A stretch of DNA of 51,914 nt, from the NCBI GenBank assembly GCA_029762535.1, contig JARVGK010000022.1, positions 1 to 51,914 of the forward strand, written 5' to 3'. The DNA is from Thermoplasmatota archaeon. GTDB taxonomy: Archaea > Thermoplasmatota > Penumbrarchaeia > Penumbrarchaeales > Penumbrarchaeaceae. Position numbers and translations under genes: made by a program. A model generated the notes under the pieces. It was not told the DNA's origin, made no database searches, and saw only the letters and a list, made by a program, of their open reading frames with translations. Positions 1 through 9,800 of this stretch are shown here, piece after piece (the stretch's first letter is position 1; each line of letters opens with the position of its first letter).

Positions 1-1
1 G

Positions 2-373
2 GATGCAGGGGAGGATCAGGCCATAGAAGAGGAAGATACGGTACATTTCGATGGAAGCGGCAGCTACGACAATGTCGGGATCGTCAATTATACCTGGAGC
101 TTCTACGATGGTTCGAGCAGTGTCATGCTCTACGGGATCTCCCCTTCTCACACCTTCTCGATCCCCGGGGTCTATACAGTGACATTGACGGTGAAGGATG
201 AGGCGGGGAACGAGGGATCCGATACTATGAAGGTAGAGGTCAAGGAGAAAGAAGAGAATGGTTCGGATCATATCTGGTTAATAATACTTGGATCCATCAT
301 TGTTGTCATAGCGATCCTATTGATGACTTTATTGTTCGGATCTCGAAGAAGGGGAAGATCTTCGGAAGAGTAA
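2..373 (+). CDS. C-terminal part of a PKD-domain surface protein (5' truncated)
   Basis: The reading frame is open from the window edge, so only the last 123 residues are seen. They hold one PKD/Ig-like beta-sandwich with the hallmark pattern of such domains (FDGSGSYD near the start, YTWSFYDG, HTFSIPGVYTVTLTVKD), then a Glu/Lys-rich linker, one hydrophobic helix (about residues 94-115, WLIILGSIIVVIAILLMTLL) and a short RRRGR cytoplasmic tail. This is the usual end of an archaeal exported protein anchored by a C-terminal helix with the bulk outside the cell. The closing module resembles the last module of the C25 protease at 36249-41189, so the two probably share an export and anchoring plan. 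The catalytic or binding part, if any, lies upstream of the window. A T-run directly after the stop could help end transcription. Confidence 0.85.
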   Translation, partial: DAGEDQAIEEEDTVHFDGSGSYDNVGIVNYTWSFYDGSSSVMLYGISPSHTFSIPGVYTVTLTVKDEAGNEGSDTMKVEVKEKEENGSDHIWLIILGSIIVVIAILLMTLLFGSRRRGRSSEE

Positions 374-818
374 GGTTTTTCTCCGTCGATCTCTTCAGAA
401 TCCTCTCGTTCACTGCCCTGATCCCGGCGCCTTGGATATTTTCGTGCAATGAAAAAAAAAACGCTACCTTGGATGCTAATCGCAGGCCTTTACAAAAAGG
501 TGAAGTCCATGTAGTATTAACCATCGTCCATGTTATCGCCCCGCGGCCGGGCAGTTTTGGCACTCGTTCCGTCCCGGTCGTGAACTTTTACCGGGTATGT
601 TCACTTATCGTTAAAATAATGTTAAAAAATATATGCCTACTCTGGTTCAATAATATCAATAATTATTCGACATTAAGTAAAAAATGAAAAAAATATCCAG
701 AGATATAAAACATAATTTTTATATCCCTGGTCAGATTAAGGGAAAAAGGTCCTTATCGGAAAAGTGAAGTGTATCCGTCCGGACCAAATACTGGGTAAAG
801 CGCCAGAAGGTAATATCG
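374..818. other. 445-nt AT-rich intergenic region upstream of the giant synthase
   Basis: No convincing gene is seen. The longest open frame on the plus strand (469-687) has no family resemblance and no ribosome binding site, and the minus-strand frames run into the preceding gene. The first 200 nt are mixed composition and include an imperfect inverted repeat (CCCGGT at 573-578 with ACCGGG at 590-595). From about 600 to 730 the DNA becomes strongly AT-rich with several TATA-like strings (619-635, 702-710, 717-724). I infer the promoter and control region for the synthase/carboxylase pair; the unusual length leaves room for an operator. Confidence 0.6.
717..724 (+). promoter_or_regulatory. 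Candidate TATA box for the synthase gene
   Basis: TTTTATAT matches the archaeal TATA consensus. It would place transcription start near 746-750 and give a leader of about 70 nt before the ATG at 819. A second TATA-like string (GATATAAAA, 702-710) lies just upstream. The SD-like AGAAGG at 805-810 is 8 nt before the ATG. Confidence 0.45.
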
Positions 819-3800
819 ATGACGCCGACCATACTTGTTTACAATCCACCATCTACAGACGACATATCGGTCATGGAAGCCGCCGCCTCATCAGGGGCGC
901 TGGGGATCCTGGACCTGGAATATATGGAAATAGACTCCATAAAGAGGATATTGTCCTCCCTTGGGTCAAAGGGTTTCCCCTTCGGGATCCGAGCGGATCC
1001 CACCGGCGAGAAGATGATGTTGCTGATGGGGGACGAGAGGCCCACTACCCTAAGGATGCTGGTGTGCATCAGCAAAGGTGGGATGGGGGAGATGATCCGA
1101 AAGAGCATATACGAAACGGCCTCCGGAATGGGTATAGAGGTGGTACAGGAGGTATGCGATCTTGAGGAGGCGGACGAGTCCGCAAGGAGCGGGATCGGGA
1201 CGATAGTGGTCAGGGGGCAAGGTTCCGGAGGGCGCATCGGATCCCTGCCCGAGTTGGATTTCGCATCGAAGGTCAAGACATCGAATCCGAACGTCAAGGT
1301 CCTCGTGATGGGGGATGTCGGCCTAAAGGACATGGATACGCTTGTGAGATCAGGAGCGGACGGGATCGTCCTCGATTCACAGGTGGTCGGGTTTCCCGAT
1401 AGGATGGAGGAGGCAAAGATGCGCGCTTCCGTTCCCACGAGGGTTGTCATGGCGGACATAGGCAAGGGCATGAGGATGAACATGGGGGGCGAGGGAGAGC
1501 GCATAGCCGCAATTGACGCCCAGCTCGCATCATCCGGAGCCGGGGGCAAGGAGAGGTACAAGGCAGTGAGGTCCGAGATAGCATCGGTGATATCCTCCGG
1601 AAAGGACCCGTTCGTTCTCCTAGGTCCCGGAGCCTCGAAACATCTGAACGGTTTGGAGGAGATCGGGGCCTCGGGCCCAACATCGGAAAGGGCCACACCC
1701 GTGCAGAGGGTTCCCGCGATGAGGGAACGGACCGTCACCGTGGACGGAAGACCCGTGCCTCCTGATTACTACGACAACGCCGTGGCGATAATCGGTTTGG
1801 GTTCGGTATTCCCCAGGGGCATAGGCAACGACAATTTCTGGAGGATGGTCCTCGACGGCGTGGACGCGTGCACGGAGGTGCCCCCGGAAAGATGGGACTG
1901 GCGCCTGCACTACGATCCCGATCCAAGTGTTCCGTACAAGACCTATTCAAAGATCGGAGCGTTCATCAAGGATTTCCACATGGACTACAAGGAGTTCAAG
2001 ATCCCCCCGAAGGCCTTCGACCAGTTCGACCTTTTCCAGAGGTACGCGATCAGGGCGACGAAGGAAGCGCTGATCGATGCGAACATATTCGACCGCAAGG
2101 ACCTGGACAGGGACAGGATAGGATGCGTCATCGCCAACGCCAGCGGAGGGGAGAGAAGGGACTGGGTAGCTCTCAGGACCATGTTCGAGGAGCTAGAGTC
2201 ATGGACCCGCTCCATGGAGGATTGGAAGGCCTTTCCCGAAGATGTTAGAGAGAACATGCTCGGGACAATCCGCAAGGCCCTGGAGACGAACGTGTTCGAT
2301 ATCGATGAGGACACGATGCCGGGATCGCTTCCGAACATATCCTCCGGGAGATTGGCCAACATGTTCGACCTGCGGGGGCCGAACTTCATAACCGACGCCG
2401 CGTGCGCCTCGACCATTGCCGCGATATATTCATCCATCAACCAGCTCAACCTGAACCACATAGATATCGGGGTCACCGGCGGGACCGACTCGGGTCACAA
2501 CTCGCATGTTTACATAGAGTTCTGCAAGATAGGAGCGTTGACACCAGACGGCTCGCGGCCGTTCTCGGACGGGGCCAACGGCTTCCTGATGGGTGAGGGT
2601 GCGGGCACTATCGTCCTGAAGAGGATCGAGGACGCGGTAAGGGACAACGACAGGATATATGCCGTGATAAAGGGTATAGCGGGATCCTCCGACGGGAAGG
2701 GCAAGGGCATAACCGCACCAAACCCCAGAGGCCAGACGAGCTCTGTAAAAAAAGCCCTTCTGGATGCAAAGGTCGATCGCTCGACGATATCCTTCATAGA
2801 AGCTCACGGAACCTCGACGATAGTCGGAGATGTCGCGGAGCTGGCGAGCCTTCAGGAGGTATTCGGAGGGTTGCCGAAGGGAACCATAGGGCTCACCTCG
2901 GTCAAGTCCCAGATAGGGCATCTCAAGGCGGCAGCGGGAGCTCCTGGCATGATAAAGGCCGCCCTTGCCATACATAACAAGGTGCTGCCACCTCAGATAA
3001 ATTTCGAGAAGCCCAACAGGTACTTCGATTGGGAAAAGTCCCCTTTCTACGTGATAACGAAGACAATGGAATGGAAGAGGATCGCACAGGACACCCCCAG
3101 GAGATGCGGCGTATCCTCGTTCGGATTCGGCGGTACCAATTTCCACGTGGTCATGGAGGAGTTCGACCCGACCATCTACTCCGCATGGAAGAGGGTAAAA
3201 GAGGCGAACCCCCGTAAGGTCCAGGAGGCATCGTCCGGGCCGGGGGCGCCTCTTGAATACGATATGGAGAAGATATCCGAATACATGGCCAAGAAAGGGG
3301 ACCTGGTGTCGGAGGTTTTCTTCTTCGATTCGGACGATCCCTTGAACATGCTGAAACTGGCGGAGGAGGCTTCTGAAGAGGCCAGGTCCGCGATCAGGCT
3401 AAGGGACGTATGGAAGAGGCCCGAGGGTAAGGGCAGGTACAGGCTGGCGATCGTGGCCAAAGACGCCGCCCATTTCGCGGACCAGATAGCAATGTTGAAG
3501 AAGGTCGGAATGAACGAGAAGGCCCTGATGGCCCTTGCGGCCAAAGGTATATTCGTCGGGGACAGGGAGAGGATACGGAACAGGAAGACATGCCTAATGT
3601 TCCCGGGACAGGGATCGCAGTACATCAACATGTTCAGGGACCTCTCCGAGAAATATTCCATAGTCAGGGACGCCTTCTTCGAGGCGGATGCCGTGATGAA
3701 GGACTACATAGACGACCCTCTGAGCTCGTACGTGTTCAGGGACGTGGAATTGGGGACATCCGAGTACAAGGAGGCTCAGGCGACCCTGACCAGGACCGAG

Positions 3801-6800
3801 TTCAACCAGCCGGCGATGCTGACAGCGGATACGGCGATGTACAAGCTCCTTCGATCGTACGGAGTTGAACCGGACATAGTCATGGGCCACTCCCTTGGCG
3901 AATACGGGGCCTTGATCGCATCCGGGGCGCTTTCGTTCAAGGACGCCCTAATAGCGGTATCCGCAAGGGGCAGGGAGATGAGGGACCTGCCTGTGGAGGA
4001 CCCTGGAAAGATGGCCTCCATAATGGCGGGAGTGGACGAGGTGGAAAAGGTACTATCCAAGATCGACGGATACGTGATAGCCGCGAACAAGAACTGCTAC
4101 ATACAGACCGTGATAGCGGGGGAGTCAGCCGCGATGGACGAGGCGGTGGCGAAGTTCAAGGAGATGGGAATAGAGGCGCAGTTCATCCCCGTTTCTCACG
4201 CGTTCCATTCAGCCGTGGTCGCTCCCGTCAGACCCATACTCAGGAACTACCTTGCAAAGCTGGATTTCAGGACCCCTGCCATACCCATACTTGCGAATAT
4301 CGACGGTGATTACTATCCCGGAGGGGGGGATCCCGATAAGGTGAAGGAGAGGATGCTCGATATCCTCGAGGAGCAGGTCGCTGCATCGGTCGAATGGATA
4401 AAACAGGTGCAGAGGGCCCATGCTGATGGGTGCAACGTGTTCATTGAATCCGGCCCAAAGCGCGCCCTGTCCACCTTCGTATACAACATACTCGAGGAGA
4501 AGGTCAAGAAGGGGGAGGTATTCCCCGTCACATCGAACCATCCAAAAAAAGGCGGCATATTCTCCTTCAACGAGATGCTCGGTTCCCTCTGGGCGATAGG
4601 CTATGATCTGAAGTTCCCGGATGTGAACGACGAGACGTTCTTCGACCCGGGCTTCCTGCACGCTCTGGACCGATTCTCGAAGCCGAGAGAGGCCCCGATC
4701 GTATCACCTCCGGTCGTCATTGAAACACCGCCTGCTCCCCCGCCGGTCTCATCTTCCGCTCCGACCTTCGACGAGTTCATGAGGGAAAACGCAAGGGCGT
4801 TCGAGGATTTCCTGAAGGAGCGGTTCGAAAGCTATGTAGGTAGAACGGGCACCGAGGCTCCCGCGCCGCAGATCCCTTCCAGAGTGGTGGAGAGGGTCCG
4901 GGACAGGCGCAGGATCGTCGTTACCGGGGTATCAATGGGGCTTCCAGGCAGGTTCAAGAAGGTCTTCTCCGAGGATAATTTCGATCTGCTTATCCAGGGA
5001 AGGGACCTCATTGGCACGATCGACCCGTCCCGGAGAGAACGTATCCTCGAGAAGAACATCGTACGTCTAGAGAAGAGGCCGGACGGCTCGGCCGAGATGA
5101 TCAAACTGGACGACGATTCTATGATCGCGCATCTCGCGGGCCTGCTCGGCGATTTCGATCCGGTATCCGAGTTCGGCATACCTCAGAATATCGTGGAGGA
5201 CCTCGATATGACCTCGAAGCTCGCGTTCGCCGCGGGCCTGCTGGCGCTCAGGGACGCTGGGATCCCTCTGGTGAGGAGATATTCCCAGACCACTACCGGG
5301 TCATATCTTCCAGAGGGTTTCGAGCTTCCACAGGAGCTACAGGAGGACACCGGGATCATATTCGCATCCTCCTTCCCGGGAATGAACAATGTGTTCAGGA
5401 ACCTGAAGGAGTTCTACAAGGACAAGGGATCATACACCATGCCCAGGCATATCATGTTCCAGATCCTTGCCATGGCCCATTCACAGTTCGCACAATATAT
5501 AAAGGCGAAGGGACCGAACACGCAGGTGAACTCCGCGTGCGCATCGACCACTCTGGCCATAGCGATCGCTCAGGACTGGATAAGCACAGGCAGGTGCAAG
5601 AGGGTAATAGTCCTTGGCGCTGACGATCCGGCGAACGACGATTCGATCGAGTGGCTGGGATCCTCCCTCCTGGCCCTTGGTGCGCTTACGACAGAGAAGG
5701 ACGTGTCGAAGGCCGCCGTCCCGTTCGACAGGAGGAGGAGCGGGATGATAGTAGGTTCGGGTGCGGTAGGGCTGGTACTGGAATCGGAAGAGGGGCCTCG
5801 CCGAAGGGGGATGACCCCCATCGTTGAGGTACTGGGGTCCCATATCGGCAACTCGGCCTTCCACGGATCGAGGCTCGACATACCTCATATCGCAAGGTCC
5901 ATGGACCGCTTCATCACAAAGATGGAGAGGGAGCACGGACTGCGCCGTGAGGAACTCGCTCCCGACCTGATCTTCATGTCCCATGAGACCTATACTCCGG
6001 CCCGCGGCGGTTCATCTGCGGCGGAGGTGGAGTCGCTGAGGAGGACCTTCGGGGACAGGTTCAAGGACATACTCATAATGAACACCAAAGGTTTCACGGG
6101 CCATGCCTTCGGTTGCTGTATAGAGGACCCGGCCCTTTTGATGAGCATAAGGACCGGGAGGGCGATACCGATCGCCAATCTGGACCCGAAGAACATAGAT
6201 CCCCAGTTCGAGGGATTGAACCTCTCCAATGGCGGGAACCATGAGCGTAGATACGGATTGAGACTGGCCGCAGGGTTCGGATCCCAGCTCGCCTTCGTTC
6301 TGTTCAAGAAGACCTCTTTGGAGGAATTCCCAGAAGATAAGGCAAGGTATGGGTCCTGGCTCCGTGCGATAGCAACGACCGAGCCCGTTGAGCTGGAGGT
6401 CGTACAGAACGTGTTGCGTCTGAGGGACGGGGGGATCTCGAACCTCATCCATTACAGGGCGATCAGGCGCGAGTCCGCCGAGATAGGTTTCGAGAGAGGG
6501 GAGGCTTCAAACATACCAGAGGAGAAGTTCAGCAGGTTCAAGGACGAGATACTCAGGATCTTCTCGGAGAAGACCGGGATCGCCGTGGAACTGATAGACA
6601 TCGATGCCGATCTGGACTCGGACCTCGGTATAGATTCGGTGAAGCAGGTGGAGCTCTTCGCAGCCGCGAGGACGGCCTTCGACCTGCCCAAGGACGAGGG
6701 AGTTAACCTCAGGGACTATCCGACATTGAGGAAAGTGATAGACTACGTCGCCTCCAAGAGCGCATGGGGGCAGGTGGATATCGACACCGCACCCACCCCC

Positions 6801-9800
6801 TCCCCCTCGAACGAGATAGAGAAGAGGATCGTAGAGATAGTCTCGGAAAAGACAGGGTATTCTCCGGACATGCTAGACCTGGACCTCGACCTCGAGGCTG
6901 ACCTGGGCATAGATACGGTGAAGCAGGTGGAGCTCTTCGCCTCGGCGCGTGGCGAGTTCGATCTACCCCGGGACGATACCGTGAACCTCAAGGACTTCCC
7001 GACGCTGAGGCACATCATCGATTACGTCTCGTCCAGGGCCAAGGTCGAGCCTCAGTCCAAGCCGGGGAAGACCGCCCAGCCCTCTATGGAATCTCAGGCT
7101 GACCTTATCCGGGACCGGATCGTGTCCATCGTGGCCGAGAAGACGGGGTATCCCTTGGACATGCTGGAGTTGGACCTCGATCTCGAGGCTGACCTGGGCA
7201 TAGATACGGTGAAGCAGGTGGAGCTCTTCGCCTCGGCGCGTGGCGAGTTCGATCTACCCCGGGACGATACCGTGAACCTCAAGGACTTCCCGACGCTGAG
7301 GCACATCATCGATTACGTCTCGTCCAGGGCCAAGGTCGAGCCTCAGTCCAAGCCGGGAGAGGCCGCCCAGCCCTCTATGGAATCTCAGGCCGACCTTATC
7401 CGGGACCGGATCGTGTCCATCGTGGCCGAGAAGACGGGGTATCCCTTGGACATGCTGGAGTTGGACCTCGATCTCGAGGCTGACCTGGGCATAGATACGG
7501 TGAAGCAGGTTGAGCTCTTCGCCTCGGCGCGTGGCGAGTTCGATCTACCCCGGGACGATGCTGTCAACCTCAAGGACTTCCCGACGCTCAGACACATAAT
7601 CGATTACGTGACATCAAGGGCCTCTATGGGATCGGAGAAGAGCGGGGACGTTTCGAAGAAAGCATCCGTTGAGGAACTTAAGCAAAGTGTTAACAGATGG
7701 GTCCTCCAGGCGGACCCCGCTCCTGCGATAAAGGATGCGAAACCCCGTCCGCTCGAAGGGAAGAGGCTTCTGATGTTGGGGAACGCATCTCCCGATCTCA
7801 TCAGGGAAAAGCTCGGTTGCGAGGTCGTCCGGGTGACGATGGAGGATGTCCTTATGGAAAGAGTGGAGATCTCCGACTTCCATGGGATGCTGGACCTGTC
7901 CATTCTGGATTCGAGCTTCGATCCACTCAAGGACGATTGGAAGATAGAAACGGACAGGGTCATTCTACCGCTATTCAGGATAGCAAAGGGCATGCATGAT
8001 GTGCTGAAGAACGGCGGGACCTTCGTGACGGTCACGACCATGGGGGGCCGATTCGGAACGGATCGGCCTGTGAACCCCCTAAATGGCGCCGTATCCGGTT
8101 TCACCAAGGCATTGAAGAGGGAATACCCCTCGTCCCAAATAATGGTCTTCGATGTAAGGCCCGACCTTGAAAAGGAGGCGCTTTTCGAAAATCTCTCCCT
8201 CGAGCTAGGGGTTTCCGATACACCCCCGGAGGTGGGATGGGACGGAAGACGTTTCATCCCCGCACTGAGGATCATCACCCCCTCATTGGAACCGGGAGGG
8301 ATCAGAAACGGCATGAGGATACTGATATCGGGCGGGGGCACCGGGATCACGTCGGAGATAGCCAGGGGCCTGGCAGATCGTGCGAAGCTGGACCTGCATC
8401 TCATGGGACGAACTTCGCTTCCGAAGGACATAAAGGAATTGGCATCCCTCGACGAGAAGGGCATGGCCGAAAGAAAGGATAGGATCAAGGAGAAGCTCAA
8501 GAAGGGCAAGGACAAGGTCACCCCTGTCATGCTGGAGAGGGAATATTCGAAACTGGAGAAGGCCATATCGATATATCGCCTGATCGAGGATATAGAGAGA
8601 AGGGGGAGCGTGGCACATTACCACAGCGTCGACGTGACGGACGCAAAGGCAGTATCAAAGATAGTGAAGCACGCAGGAGAGATCAACGGTGTCATACATG
8701 CGGCGGGGATAGAGCAGAGCAAACTCCTAATCAACAAGACCGAAGAGGATTTCTCAAGGGTTGTGGACACCAAGATCGTAGGGGCCGCGAACATCATCGA
8801 GGCCACCAAGGACCACCCTCTGGAATTCTTCGTATCCTTCTCATCGGTCGCCGGAAGGTTCGGCAATGCGGGGCAGGCGGATTACAGCGCTGCCAACGAC
8901 ATGCTTGACAAAATGTGGGGCACCGTTCGCTCGCTGCATCCAGATTGCCTCGTGAAGGCCGTAGGTTGGTCGGCGTGGGCGGATGTGGGTATGGCGAGCA
9001 GAGGCTCGGTCAAGACCATACTCGAGATAGGCGGAGTGACCTTCATTCCGATCGCCGAAGGCGTGGAATACGCGATCGCCGAGATGATATCTGGCAGGGA
9101 AAAGGAGGTGTTCTACGCCGGGTCGATGGGCCCCCTGGACAACGAGGGGACAATGAGATGGTCGGAGGGCGTCCATCAACCCTATCCTTTGGGCATCTCC
9201 CCGCTCCTCGACAGCATGGATACCAAAGATGAGATCAATATCTTCAGGAGAAGGCTGGATGGACGCAGGGAGATATTCCTCAACGACCATCGCATAATGA
9301 ACGTCCCTGTACTCCCCGGGGCCATGGGTGTCGAGATGTTCTCTGAGGCCGCTCAGAGGGTCTTGGGCAGCAGGGTCGAGCTCTTCGACGTAAAATTCAA
9401 CAGACCAGTGAACGTCGATCCATTCCTTGATGTGGAGATACACACGAAGGAGGACGGCTCTGGCGCCATCGAGATGGAACTCGTATCCGGTCCAGAGGAC
9501 AAGAGAGTGATACACTTCACCGCAAGGGCACGGTCCATGAAGAAGGAGAAGACCGAACTCATCAAGGGACATCCGATCCGGCCTGGAACGGTCCTTGCGA
9601 GGATATCCGCGAAGGAGATATACCCCCATCTGTTCCTGGACGAACTCTTCCATGTTCTATCAGGAGCAGAGGTGCTCGGAGACGGAGAGTTCCTCGGCGT
9701 ATACGAACCGGTCAAAGGAGATCTAATAGATCCGGGATACGGTTTCTCGAATGCGGATATGGAATACTCTCCTATGCATGTGGAGCTGGGTTTCCAGCTT

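Noticed and set aside
469..687. 72-codon plus-strand frame in the first intergenic region
   Set aside because: No SD, no family likeness, low-complexity end, and it runs into AT-rich promoter DNA.
839..1738. 299-codon open frame on the minus strand inside the synthase gene
   Set aside because: Antisense shadow of a highly biased coding frame; Ser/Pro/Arg-rich translation without any family motif, and the plus strand holds clear domains.
6743..7597. Three near-identical minus-strand frames of about 70-90 codons, looking like a repeated gene family
   Set aside because: They are the reverse complement of the repeated ACP units; the repetition comes from the ACP tandem array.
7604..8566. 320-codon minus-strand frame
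   Set aside because: Antisense to the KR region of the synthase; Ser-rich, no domain, no SD or promoter.
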